A program made the position numbers and the translations under genes. From Acidobacteriaceae bacterium (GTDB lineage Bacteria > Acidobacteriota > Terriglobia > Terriglobales > Acidobacteriaceae), in NCBI GenBank assembly GCA_003134655.1, contig PLBY01000105.1, forward strand, positions 4,353 to 51,318: 46,966 nucleotides of DNA, read 5' to 3'. This document shows positions 33,390 to 42,853 of this stretch, piece after piece (positions within the stretch are counted from its first letter, which is position 1; the number at the start of each line of letters is the position of its first letter). The notes beneath the pieces are model-generated. The model was not told the origin of the DNA, ran no database searches, and was given only the letters and a program-made list of their open reading frames with translations.

Positions 33390-34331
33390 ATGACGACAAC
33401 CGCAAGCTCCTCCAACATCACTCCCAGAAAAATTCGCGTCATCGGCGTTCCCCTTGATCTCGGTCAATCCCGCCGCGGCGTCGATATGGGACCGTCCGCC
33501 GTGCGCGTGGCTGGCCTGGAAGCGAGACTGGAAGCTCTCGGCCATGAAGTGGAAGACGGCGGCAACGTGCCCGTCGCCATTCCCGAGCAGAAGAAAGAGG
33601 GCGACACCCACGCCAAGTACTTGAAAGAGATCACCGACACCTGCACGAAGCATGCAGAACTCGTGATCAAGACGCTCGAGGCCGGCAAAGTTCCCCTCGC
33701 GCTCGGCGGCGATCATTCCATGGCCGCCGGCACGGTCTCAGGTGTGGCCGAGTACTACCGCCGCCAGAACCTACATGTCGGCCTCATCTGGATCGACGCC
33801 CATACCGACATCAATACGCCCGACTCATCCCCCAGCGGCAACGTCCACGGCATGCCTCTGGCCGCGCTGATGGGCCTGTGGCCCTCGGAACTCGGGAACA
33901 TCTTCGACTTCTCCCCCAAAGTGAAGCCGCAGAACTGCGTGCTGGTGGGCGTGCGCGATATCGACGCCGTCGAAAAGGAGAACGTCGTCCGCGCCGGCAT
34001 CGGCGTCTTCACCATGCGCGACATTGACGAGCGCGGCATGCGTACGGTGATGGAAGAAGCTCTCCGCATGGCCGCTCGCGGCACCGCCGGCTATCACATT
34101 TCGCTCGACATGGACTGGGTCGACCCGGAGGACGCGCCCGGCGTGGGCACTCCCGTGCGCGGCGGCGCAACGTATCGCGAGGCGCACCTCGCCATGGAAA
34201 TCATCGCCGACCATGGACACATGCTGAGTTTCGAGATTGTCGAAGTGAATCCCGTGATCGACGAGCACAACCGCACCGCTGATCTGGCTGTGGAGTTAGC
34301 TCTCTCGGCGTTCGGGAAAAAGATTCTGTAG
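33390..34331 (+). CDS. rocF: Arginase
   Basis: 313 residues from the ATG at 33390 (a TTG at 33384 is in frame). Ureohydrolase signatures: GGDHSMAAGT (first metal His), WIDAHTDINTP (Asp/His cluster) with SGNVHGMPLA, and SLDMDWVDPEDAPGVGTPVRGG (late Asp ligands). The length, RGVDMGPSAVR and the SGNVHGMPLA segment favour arginase over agmatinase. Hydrolyses arginine to ornithine and urea with two Mn2+. Lies 53 bp after asnS. Confidence 0.93.
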   Translation: MTTTASSSNITPRKIRVIGVPLDLGQSRRGVDMGPSAVRVAGLEARLEALGHEVEDGGNVPVAIPEQKKEGDTHAKYLKEITDTCTKHAELVIKTLEAGKVPLALGGDHSMAAGTVSGVAEYYRRQNLHVGLIWIDAHTDINTPDSSPSGNVHGMPLAALMGLWPSELGNIFDFSPKVKPQNCVLVGVRDIDAVEKENVVRAGIGVFTMRDIDERGMRTVMEEALRMAARGTAGYHISLDMDWVDPEDAPGVGTPVRGGATYREAHLAMEIIADHGHMLSFEIVEVNPVIDEHNRTADLAVELALSAFGKKIL

Positions 34332-34340
34332 CAGTTCGGG

Positions 34341-34376
34341 TGCCCCATTTCTCGCGTTCTTTGCGAGAAGTGGGGA
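34341..34376. repeat. 13-bp hairpin after arginase
   Basis: CCCCATTTCTCGC (34343-34355) pairs with GCGAGAAGTGGGG (34363-34375) with one G-T pair. No T-run. It may reduce read-through from arginase into ddl or be another palindromic repeat. Confidence 0.6.
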
Positions 34377-34458
34377 CTTCACGAGTTCCGCAGAGACTTG
34401 AACCTGTATCAACCCTGCGATTGACGCGCGCCTCCGTTCGCGTCCACACTGGAAGGTC

Positions 34459-35649
34459 ATGGAAAAGCTTCGGGTCGGTATCTTATTCGGCGGGCGCAGC
34501 GGGGAGCACGAAGTTTCGCTCCTCTCGGCCGCATCGGTTCTCAACGCTATCGATAAAGAGAAGTACGAGGTCGTGCCCATCGGCATCACCAAAGATGGAC
34601 GCTGGGTCACGGCAGAGCACGCCGAGAATCTTCTGACCGGCAAGCTCGTGCTGGAACCGCGCAACCTACGCGCCGGCGATCCCGAGACCACGACCTCAGC
34701 CGCAGTACTGGCCCGCGGAGAAGCCGTCGTCGTCCCGCCTGAGCCGGTTCACCGCCACAGCGGCTTGGTGCCCTTTCAAACCGACGCCGCACTCATGCGC
34801 CGCGCCAGCGATCGCGCCATCAATGTCGATGTGATCTTCCCCGTGCTGCACGGCACCTTTGGCGAGGACGGCACCATCCAGGGCCTGCTCGAACTCGCCG
34901 ACATTCCCTACGTTGGCGCGGGCGTGCTGGGCTCGGCCGCCGGCATGGACAAAGATATTATGAAGTCGTTGTTCATCGCCGCTGGGATTCCGATCGTGAA
35001 GCATGTCACGATCCTGCGCGGCGCGTGGGAGAAAGATCCAAAGAAAGTTCAGAAGCAGGTCGAGAGCAAGCTGACCTACCCGGTCTTCGTGAAGCCGGCG
35101 AACCTGGGATCGTCAGTAGGCATCAGCAAGGCGCACAATCGCAAGGAGCTTGGCCCAGCGATCGAGGAGGCGGCGAAGTTCGACCGCAAGATCGTCATCG
35201 AGCAAGGCGTCGGCGGAAAGAAAGAAAAAGCTAGAGAAATCGAATGTTCGGTGCTGGGCAACGACGAGCCAGTCGCCTCAGTTCCGGGAGAAATTGTCCC
35301 CGGCAAAGAGTTCTACGACTACACCGCGAAGTACGTCGACGAAGGCTCGCAACTGATCATCCCCGCCAAACTCACCAAGGCGGAAACCAAAAGAGTTCAG
35401 GAACTGGCGGTCAGGGCATTTCAAGCAGTGGACTGTTCTGGTCTCGCCCGCATCGATTTTCTGATGGATCCGAAAACCGGAAAGATCTTCCTGAACGAGA
35501 TCAACACCATGCCTGGATTCACCGCAATCAGCATGTATCCCAAGCTGTGGGGTGCGTCGGGCTTGGCCTATGCCGATTTGATTGACCGCCTGATTCAACT
35601 CGGCATCGAGCGCCACGAAGACAAGAAGAAGAACCAGTACAGCCGGTAA
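34459..35649 (+). CDS. ddl: D-alanine--D-alanine ligase
   Basis: 396 residues. ATP-grasp enzyme: VGILFGGRSGEHEVSLLSA (8-24), VIFPVLHGTFGEDGTIQGLLEL, YPVFVKPANLGSSVGISK, the omega-loop EFYDYTAKYVDEG whose Tyr marks D-Ala:D-Ala specificity, LARIDFLMD and FLNEINTMPGFT. Joins two D-alanines for peptidoglycan. Longer than the usual 310-370 residues owing to an extra stretch at about 65-115 (ETTTSAAVLARGEAVVVPPEP). GGAAGG lies only 2 bases before the ATG. Confidence 0.95.
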   Translation: MEKLRVGILFGGRSGEHEVSLLSAASVLNAIDKEKYEVVPIGITKDGRWVTAEHAENLLTGKLVLEPRNLRAGDPETTTSAAVLARGEAVVVPPEPVHRHSGLVPFQTDAALMRRASDRAINVDVIFPVLHGTFGEDGTIQGLLELADIPYVGAGVLGSAAGMDKDIMKSLFIAAGIPIVKHVTILRGAWEKDPKKVQKQVESKLTYPVFVKPANLGSSVGISKAHNRKELGPAIEEAAKFDRKIVIEQGVGGKKEKAREIECSVLGNDEPVASVPGEIVPGKEFYDYTAKYVDEGSQLIIPAKLTKAETKRVQELAVRAFQAVDCSGLARIDFLMDPKTGKIFLNEINTMPGFTAISMYPKLWGASGLAYADLIDRLIQLGIERHEDKKKNQYSR

Positions 35650-35705
35650 TGCCGGTGGAGTTGGGTTCCTTCGTGATCCTTAGTGTCCTTCGTGGTTGAC
35701 GCTTT

Positions 35706-37304
35706 TCATTTCGCGCACACAAAGTTCGCCGCATCATTCGTATCGCCGCTGCCCTTGTACTTCGCCGCCTGCGGATATTCACACAGCGGTCGCGTCATCT
35801 TCGGGTGCGCCTTGTCCTCGCTGGCATACTTCGAAGCGATGATCGTGGATGGCGCCGCCCCGCTCTCTACCCACTGGTCCAGCGCCGCGTCCACGCTGTG
35901 GTGCGGATCGTCGAACGTAAGACGGCCCACCTGCCCGAAAGAGTCGGCACCGGGGCCATCGCCGCAATGCTGCATGCCCGGCACCATATACAGCCGCACG
36001 AATGAATCCGCGTCCTTCGCTCCCATCTTTGCCAGCACGCTCTCGTAGTAGTTAACTGTGTTGAGCGCCGGAATCGCCGGATCGTCCCAGCCGTGATACA
36101 GAATCAGTTTTCCACCCCGTGCCTGGAACGCCTTCAGATTCGCGTCGGTCGCGTTCAGTGCGCCCGCAGTTTTCTCTTCGGCTAACTTCAATCCCGCGTC
36201 GACCGCGAACGTCTTGTAATCCCAGTCGGATTTTTCGTACACCATGTTCGTGAAGTATCCGATGCCGAAGAATGCCATCAGGCTCTTGGCCGGAGCCGGA
36301 CCGGTAATCCAGATTCCCCATCCGCCCTGCCCATCCTCCGCGCCGGGTAAAAAGCCGGGGAAGACCTCGCGCCCATGAGAGTCATGCGGCCCCACGTAGA
36401 TCGCTTTCAGCGCAGCTGCTTGCGGCGCCGTCAGACATTTGTCATTGTCTTCGCCCACCTTGCACTGGATCGTTGCTGGATCGAAGTGGCATTTTCGAGG
36501 ATCGTTTAGGATCCCATCGCGCACTCCGTCGAGTTCGTCACAAGCGGCGTTCACCGCCGCGGCGATTGTCGCAATCTTTGCCTGCGGAATAAAACTGGCC
36601 GCGTCGAGCGTCAGTACCTGCGTGTCCGTCGCCGCGGTCGAGAGCAGCGCGGTCCAGTAGTTGGCCGGAGCTCCCGCCAGAATTCCGTCGTAGTCCGCGG
36701 GATAGCGCTGCGCCTCCATCAGCGCCTCGCGCCCGCCGTCGGAGCATCCCGCAAAGTAAGAGTGCTGCACAGCCTTTCCATAGAACGCGTGCACCAACTC
36801 CTTGGCGACGCGCGTCATCTCGTGAATCCCGCGATGTCCGAAGTCCACGACCTTCTCCGGATGCCCCAGCGCCCACGCCGCATCGACGGGCGATCCCGTA
36901 TGTCCCGTGTCGGTCGCGGTGGCGGCGTATCCCTTGCTCACGGCCAGCCCAATTTGCACGTAGTCGATCAGCCCCGCGAATCCACCGTTCCCCATGCCTT
37001 GCAGCTTGCCATTCCATCCCGACGCCGGCAACCAGACTTCGAGCTTAATGTCGGAGTCTGACGTCGGCTTCGCCTCCGCCACCACGCGGCAGAACGCCGG
37101 CAGACCCTTGTAGAACGCGGATACATCCATCCCGCTGAATGGCGCGGGAGGTCCGGCGAACGTTCCGGCCGCGACCGTTTGTGAGAGTGTGATCGTCGCG
37201 CCGGGAATCTTTGCCGCCGCCAGCTTTTCGCAAGCATCATCCCCAAAGGCGAGGACGCTGAAAACGAGAAGGGAAGATGCCAACAACAGATGTGTAGTTT
37301 TCAT
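35706..37304 (-). CDS. Tannase / feruloyl esterase family, secreted
   Basis: 532 residues with a signal peptide (about 1-21). Alpha/beta-hydrolase of the tannase family: GNGGFAG (oxyanion region), FAGCSDGGREALMEAQRYP (nucleophile Ser in GCSDGG near residue 189), YHGWDDPAIP (Asp) and VPGMQHCGDGPG (His). The paired Cys next to Ser and His, typical of the family, are visible. It cleaves ester bonds of aromatic acids in plant material. Convergent with ddl; same strand as the S10 gene downstream of its promoter. Confidence 0.92.
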   Translation of the reverse strand: MKTTHLLLASSLLVFSVLAFGDDACEKLAAAKIPGATITLSQTVAAGTFAGPPAPFSGMDVSAFYKGLPAFCRVVAEAKPTSDSDIKLEVWLPASGWNGKLQGMGNGGFAGLIDYVQIGLAVSKGYAATATDTGHTGSPVDAAWALGHPEKVVDFGHRGIHEMTRVAKELVHAFYGKAVQHSYFAGCSDGGREALMEAQRYPADYDGILAGAPANYWTALLSTAATDTQVLTLDAASFIPQAKIATIAAAVNAACDELDGVRDGILNDPRKCHFDPATIQCKVGEDNDKCLTAPQAAALKAIYVGPHDSHGREVFPGFLPGAEDGQGGWGIWITGPAPAKSLMAFFGIGYFTNMVYEKSDWDYKTFAVDAGLKLAEEKTAGALNATDANLKAFQARGGKLILYHGWDDPAIPALNTVNYYESVLAKMGAKDADSFVRLYMVPGMQHCGDGPGADSFGQVGRLTFDDPHHSVDAALDQWVESGAAPSTIIASKYASEDKAHPKMTRPLCEYPQAAKYKGSGDTNDAANFVCAK

Positions 37305-37353
37305 AATATTCCTGAGCTCTCGGCAGACTCTGTGTCCTCAGTGTCCTCTGTGG

Positions 37354-39012
37354 TTAAGGATTCGCCTTACCGATAAACGCAGCCTGATCCGCCTTCATCT
37401 TCTTCAGCCCTTCCGTCGGCAAGTACACCATGTGTCCCGAATCGTAAGTTGCAAACGAAATATTGTCGCGATATTTCTGCGGCAGGTTGAGATGATCCAC
37501 CGTGTAGTTTGCCGCGTAATACGGCGTCGCCAGATCGTAGTAGCCTTCCATCACCAGAATCTTCAAATAAGGATTCTTCACGATCGCCTGCCGCATCGCC
37601 GACGCCGTGTCAGGAAATCCCTGGATTGCCGATCCCCAATCCCAGGTGTCGTTTGGGCCTCGCGGCGCCCGCACGTTATAAGGCATGTCAACCTTGTACC
37701 CCAGTTCTGTGCGCAGGTAATTGTTGAACACTGAAGTGAATGGCGGTTGCGTAGCCGAGCCCGTCGGATCGTAAAAGGGAGTGTCAAGCAGCCCATTCGG
37801 ATCAGGACCGGTGTAGCGTGCGTCGAGCCGGCCGATGCGCAGTTTCTGATCAATCAGCAGATAATGCGTGAACTTCTGAACGTTGATCCGCAGGTTGGCT
37901 TCGTCGATCACTTCCTTGCTCAGTCCTGTGAATCGCGCCAGTTGATCGATGACTTTCTGCCGCTCCTGCGGAGTCAATGAATCTCCCTTAGCCAGCGCCT
38001 GCGTATATTCGGTCGAAGCCCACTGCTCCGCTTCCTGCCGCGCCTTGTTCATATCCTGCGCCAGATCGGGCGCCAACTTGTGGTGGTAGCCCGCAATCAT
38101 GGTGAACGACGGAATCAGAAAAACATAAGGCTGATCGTTGGTGTTGTTGTCCTCGAGTGTCTCGAAGTTCAGGACCGTCGAAAGCAATGTGATGCCGTTG
38201 AACGAAATGCCGCGGTCAGCGAGATACCCGGCGATGCCCGCGGAACGCGTCGTGCCATAACTTTCTCCGAACAGGAACAGCGGCGACGTCCAGCGCTCGT
38301 TGCGCGTGATGTAGAGCCGAATGAATTCGCTGAACGCCTCAATGTCTCCCTTGACTCCCCAGAACTTCTTGAACAGTTCGGCGTCAGCAGCCCGGCTGAA
38401 CCCCGTGCCAATCGCGTCAATCAGCACCAGATCGCTCTTGTCGAGCAGCGTCGAGGTGTTGTCCTCCATGCGGTACGGCGCTGGAGGCATAAAGCCATCC
38501 GGCTGCAGCACGACTTTCCGCGGACCGAGCGCGCCCATGTGCAGCCAGATGGAAGCTGATCCTGGCCCGCCGTTGAAGGCGAACGTCAGCGGTCGCTTGG
38601 CCGCGTCCTGTCCGTCGAGCGTATAAGCGACGTAGAACATCTGCGCCTCGATCCGCCCGTCGCCGCGCTTGATGGGTAGCCGCCCGGTCGTTGCCGTGTA
38701 CTTCAGCAGCTTCCCGTCGACGGTCATCTGGTGATGCGTCACCACTGGCGACGCTTCCGTCATGTCGTAATGCTCTTCCTTGTCTTTCTCTTTATCGCCC
38801 GAAGCTTCGCGCACCGCAGGCTTCGGCTCGGCGGCAGCCTCTGGCTTAATGGCGCTCTCCGCAGGCTTTTCAGAAGATTGAGCGGCCGCTGGCTTCTTCG
38901 GAGGCGCTATCTTGGAAGCGTCGGGTTGTTGTGCGAAGGATGTTGCCGCCACAAGACTGGCAACGATTGAAGTAAGAAATACGGCAGCCAACGCCCGGAA
39001 CATCCGTTTCAT
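37354..39012 (-). CDS. Peptidase S10 serine carboxypeptidase-like, secreted
   Basis: 552 residues from the ATG at 39012, which has GGAG about 9 bases upstream; the frame is open further up to 39252 but that part overlaps the divergent gene's leader. Signal peptide ends near AATSFAQ. A Lys/Ala/Pro/Glu-rich linker (about 30-75) precedes the hydrolase: [25 protein letters not shown] (Ser in GESYG), [10 protein letters not shown] (Asp) and SGHMVYLP (His). A carboxypeptidase role is inferred from family membership. Confidence 0.92.
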   Translation of the reverse strand: MKRMFRALAAVFLTSIVASLVAATSFAQQPDASKIAPPKKPAAAQSSEKPAESAIKPEAAAEPKPAVREASGDKEKDKEEHYDMTEASPVVTHHQMTVDGKLLKYTATTGRLPIKRGDGRIEAQMFYVAYTLDGQDAAKRPLTFAFNGGPGSASIWLHMGALGPRKVVLQPDGFMPPAPYRMEDNTSTLLDKSDLVLIDAIGTGFSRAADAELFKKFWGVKGDIEAFSEFIRLYITRNERWTSPLFLFGESYGTTRSAGIAGYLADRGISFNGITLLSTVLNFETLEDNNTNDQPYVFLIPSFTMIAGYHHKLAPDLAQDMNKARQEAEQWASTEYTQALAKGDSLTPQERQKVIDQLARFTGLSKEVIDEANLRINVQKFTHYLLIDQKLRIGRLDARYTGPDPNGLLDTPFYDPTGSATQPPFTSVFNNYLRTELGYKVDMPYNVRAPRGPNDTWDWGSAIQGFPDTASAMRQAIVKNPYLKILVMEGYYDLATPYYAANYTVDHLNLPQKYRDNISFATYDSGHMVYLPTEGLKKMKADQAAFIGKANP

Positions 39013-39115
39013 AGTTCGTCTCCGCGCAGGATAGATCGCACCAGATTGTTTGGACTCTGCAAGAAGCAGGAATTGTACACCGGACCCCAAACCCAAAGAG
39101 AAGGCAACGACAGCC

Positions 39116-41151
39116 ATGCTATCCTTCCGCAGCATGCGACTTCGCGCAATCGTCACTTCCATCTCCCTATTTCTGTCTCTTGCCGTCTCTCCACTCCACG
39201 CGCGCGTCCTTCGCGTCGAGATCGCTTCCCGCGCGGACGTGCTGCAAGGCAAACCCTTCGGCGATGCAGGAGCCTACGAGCGCATTACCGGACGCGTGTA
39301 CTTTTCGCTGCCCGTTGCTAATCCGCACAACCAGCGCATCGTCGACCTCAGCAATGCGGTGAACTTGAAAAACGGGGAGGTAGAGTTTTCATCGGACTTC
39401 GTTGCGGTCCGCCCGAAAGACGCACACAAGGGCAACGGCTCCCTGCTTCTGGAAGTTCCCAACCGCGGGCACGCGCGCATTCTGTCCCTCGTGGACGGCG
39501 GCGATCAGGATCTCGCACACGAGAGCGGGGATGCCTGGTTACTGCGCAATGGTTTCACAGTCGTAAGTCTCGGCTGGCAGTGGGATGCCGACGGCCCCGA
39601 CGCACTGCGCCTGTATGCGCCCATCGCGAAAGAGAACGGCAAGACGATCACCGGCCTGCTGCGTGGCGATGTGATGCTCGCGAGAATCTTGCCCGAGATT
39701 CCTCTAGGCCACCTGTTTAGTGCAGGAATTGGCGGCAGCGAATACCCCGTTGCCGATCCCAACGATCCTCGCAACGTGCTCACCGTCCGGAATTCCCGCG
39801 AGGCCGTGCGTACCGTGATTCCCCGCGCCGAGTGGCAGTTCGCACATACCGTCGATGGCAAACTCATCCCGAGCGACCGCCATATCCACCTGAACGGCGG
39901 CTTTCAACCCGGCAAGATCTACGAATATGTTTACGTCGTCGCCGATCCGGTCGTCGCTGGCGGGGGATTCGCTGCCATCCGCGACTTCGCGTCTTACGCC
40001 AAGCACGCACGCGATGCCGTCACTCCTGCGGCGCGCGTCTACGGCGAAGGTATCTCGCAGAACGGACGATTCCTGCGCGACTTCCTCTATCAGGGCTTCA
40101 ATGCCGACGAAGAGGGACGCATCGCGCTCGACGGCGTTCTCGCCCACGTCGCCGGAGCTGGCCGCGGCAGCTTCAACTACCGCTTCGCGCAGCCCTCACG
40201 CGACGCTCAGCCCACGTCATCGGTTTTCTTTCCCACCGATATCTTTCCTTTTACCGATCAACCGGAGAACGATCCCGTCACCGGAGAGACGGCAGGACTG
40301 CTCGACCACGCCGTCACCGAAAAAGTCGTGCCGAAGATTTTCCTCTCGAATACGTCATACGAATATTGGGGCCGCGCCTGCGCGCTGATCCATGTCAGCG
40401 CCGATGGGAAACAAGACGCGTCTATCTCCGACCGCATCCGCATCTATCACCTGACTGGCCTGCAGCATTACTCCGGCCCGTTCCCTCCGAGAAGGGGAAG
40501 GGTGATCTGCTCGGTCAGCAGTTGCAGTCACCGCTCCCGGTCCAATATTTCTGGAGGGCCATGATCGCCAACATGGACGCTTGGGTGCGCAGCAACACCC
40601 TTCCGCCCGCCAGCAGTTATCCGAAGATCGCCGATGGAAACCTCGTGCCGCTGTCAGCCTACGCCTTGCCCGCGATCCCCGGCGTGAATCGGCCGCACGA
40701 AGCGAACACCGCGTACCGACTCGATTTCGGACCGAACTGGCGCAACGGAATTCTCAGCCTCCAACCGCCGAAAGTCGGCGCAGCCTTCCCCGTGCTCGTG
40801 CCCCAAGTCGACGCCGACGGCAACGAGCGCGATGGCGTGCGCCTGCCGGAGGTCACCCTTCCGCTTGGGACGTATGCCAGTTGGAATCTTCGCGACCCGT
40901 CTATCGGCGCACCCAATCAGCGCCTTGCCTTCGAGACCTCCTACATCCCGTTCCCCAAGACCGCCGCAGAGCGCCAGAAAACTGGTGACCCGCGCAAGTC
41001 CATCGCAGAACGCTACTCCGATCGCGAAGACTATATGACGCGCTACAAGAAGGCCGTGGACGACCTGGTGAAGCAGCGCTGGATTCTTCCCGAAGACCGC
41101 GAAGCCCTGATCCATCGCGGCGAGCAGGAATGGGCTGAAGCCACGAAGTGA
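39116..41151 (+). pseudogene. Secreted alpha/beta-hydrolase-domain protein with -1 frameshift
   Basis: From the ATG at 39116 a signal peptide (ending SPLHA) leads into a domain with RITGRVYFSLPVANPHNQRIVDL, VVSLGWQWDA, VYGEGISQNGRFLRDFLYQGFN (nucleophile elbow candidate) and IYHLTGLQHYSG, as in the Abhydrolase_10-type family. After QHYSGPFPP (about 40487) the frame goes out; another frame continues EKGKGDLLGQQLQSPLP, WRAMIANMDAWV and ends at 41151. Restoring one base near 40484-40489 gives a normal protein of about 678 residues. Either a recent loss or a sequencing error. Divergent from the S10 gene. Confidence 0.8.
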
Positions 41152-41616
41152 ATGGTTTGTTGAGAGAAGTCAGTTGGCGGATGGGCCCCCGACCAGCCGA
41201 CGCGAACCACTAGACGGCAAACGGACGGCGCCACGCCCTTCCGGAGGGACGCGGGCCCGGAGCAATGGCTGCAGCTTGCTCCTCGTCAGAAGCGGCTGCA
41301 TCGACGCCGCTCTCGGCCCGGGACAAGAACAAGTGGAACCAGCGCAGAATGATCAAGGTCGCTACGATCCACCACAAGAACCATGTCTTCTCAATGAAAG
41401 AGATCACGGAACCCCTCCACCGCTGCAGGTGACCACCGCCACCCAAAGTCTTAATTCCAGCCACGCTTTGGGCAATATACCATATAGTCCATTGATATAC
41501 TAGACATTAAGCGGCGATACGCCAGCTTTCCAGGAACTGGTAACGGAGCGAGCGCTGGTCGCACAGAGCGCGAGATTGTGACTGGATCGATCTTCACATT
41601 TTTTTTCGTGCCCGTT
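41152..41616. other. Weakly coding stretch with one doubtful small ORF
   Basis: A minus-strand frame at 41210-41464 (84 residues) has one hydrophobic segment (TWFLWWIVATLIILRWFHLFL-like) and a charged tail, and could be a small membrane protein. No ribosome-binding site or homologue is recognised, so I do not call it as a gene. The remainder shows nothing. Confidence 0.35.
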
Positions 41617-41876
41617 CGTAAAATACTCATTCCTAAGAACTTGTGTGATGGAGACAGGAGGGTGTCCTGGTAAAATACTGAGCCGTAAGGACTTATAGGT
41701 AAAATCTTCTGGAATAAGGACTTAGGTTCTGGCTGAAGGCCCTGAAGGGGATCGGTCGTCGGGAACTGGATGGGAGAAGCCTCGCGCATGTAGCGAGCTT
41801 GCTCTTTCTGAAATCCTCAGTAAAGGTTGTTCGTCACACGAACTCGGATTTTTGTTGTGGAAAGCTGTGGAAAAAT
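41617..41876. repeat. Left inverted arm of the 41617-46711 element
   Basis: About 260 bp imperfectly repeated in reverse at 46308-46711. From outside inward, read on the minus strand, it has three motifs of the form AAGTYCTT-n10-ATTTT ending at 41642, 41694 and 41723 (spacings 52 and 29), then a segment opening ATGCGCGAGGCTTCTCC, then CAGAAAGAGCAAGCTCGCTA and an ACAACAAAAATC block. Confidence 0.75.
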
Positions 41877-41971
41877 ACGGTTGGGGCGGCGTAGAAAAGG
41901 TCCCGTGTGTCCCCAGCGTTCCTTCGAAGGTACGCCGCGAGGAGAGCGTCTCTGTCCTGGTGCGCCTTCGC

Positions 41972-42256
41972 CTATGAGTGTGCGTGGGCTGAGAGAGATG
42001 TTGCCGGCTTGATGGCTTTCAGCGAGAAGTGGGTTTGCTCGCTCTCGGGCTCGTTCAGAACGTGGACCCGGGCTTTCTCTTTCAATTTGAACTTGTACGG
42101 ATTCCGAGGCTGGCAAGGACAAATCAACCGCTGCCATTCCGGCGAACCGGCAACGTCCTCGATGTAGGCTCCATTGCTGTAGGTGAGGCTGAATTCTTTC
42201 ACCAGGTACTGCATGCGGCAACTTGGACACTCCACGTAAAGGCGGGTTCTCGGCAT
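41972..42256 (-). CDS. Small Cys-motif hypothetical protein
   Basis: 94 residues. The N-terminus LYVECPSCRMQYLVKEF and the later RLICPCQ could bind zinc through four Cys. The middle SPEWQRLICPCQPRNPYKFKLKEK looks like a compact domain; the tail is polar. No known family. Sits inside the inverted-arm segment. Confidence 0.5.
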   Translation of the reverse strand: MPRTRLYVECPSCRMQYLVKEFSLTYSNGAYIEDVAGSPEWQRLICPCQPRNPYKFKLKEKARVHVLNEPESEQTHFSLKAIKPATSLSAHAHS

Positions 42257-42599
42257 CGGGTTCCTGATTCCTATGAGAGAAATCGTGTTCCTGGTGCGTC
42301 CTTGTAAGTCTGGCCGTCCGGATTTCGCCGTTCGAGCCAGAGGCGGATCGGCTGCCTATCCAGCTGCGGAAGTGGCCGATGAGTGCTAGTTAAACACGGC
42401 TTGGACTGCGTTGAAATGGCTCCAAGGGTTGGTTATCAAAGTAACCGAAAGACCGGGGAACGCCGGAGGGACGCCAGAAAAATTATTGATGCCATCGTCC
42501 GTGGTGCCCACGCTTCGAACGAAAGGTGGGAACCACGGACCTCGCCCCTATGTTCACTCGTCACATACTCACAGCCTGCGTCTATGCTATGAATCCTCC
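42257..42599. other. Non-coding stretch, about 340 bp
   Basis: No convincing gene; its right end leads into the transposase remnant. Confidence 0.35.
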
Positions 42600-42772
42600 A
42601 TGCCCAACCGACTCCATCGCTACTACGGCGCCGGATACCTTCGCTTCATCACCACGAGTTGCTACCGGCGCCGTCCGCTGCTCGACAGCCCGCGAAATCG
42701 CGACTTGTTTCTCCAAGTCCTGAAACAGGTCCGCAGCCGCTATCGTTTTGTCGTCGTCGGCTACGTAGAGGG
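42600..42772 (+). pseudogene. RAYT (REP-associated tyrosine transposase), N-terminal remnant
   Basis: Begins MPNRLHRYYGAGYLRFITTS, the hallmark opening of IS200-like TnpA_REP proteins, continuing CYRRRPLLDSPRNRDLFLQVLKQVR and YRFVVVGYV. The following HUH motif and catalytic Tyr are absent: the frame runs into a GGCCCATTCAAGCCCGG repeat at about 42774. RAYTs mobilise REP palindromes, several of which lie in this window. Confidence 0.8.
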
Positions 42773-42773
42773 T

Positions 42774-42810
42774 GGCCCATTCAAGCCCGGTTTTGGCTTG
42801 GGTGGGGCGG
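42774..42810. repeat. Small hairpin repeat GCCCATTCAAGCCCGG
   Basis: Interrupts the RAYT remnant; CAAGCCC and GGCTTGGG form the stem. A diverged version (GCCCATGCAAGCCCCGCTTT) is at about 46150-46180, outside the regulator-protease pair. Confidence 0.55.
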
Positions 42811-42853
42811 ATGTAGGGAGTAAGGATCATGCGGAGAACAGCGGCCACTCTGA

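Noticed and set aside
41451..41789. Possible small protein starting MREASP, resembling a frame at 46392-46733 (MRKGSP)
   Set aside because: The likeness comes from the inverted-arm repeats; frames cover the motif triads and show no domain, so repeat DNA is the simpler explanation.
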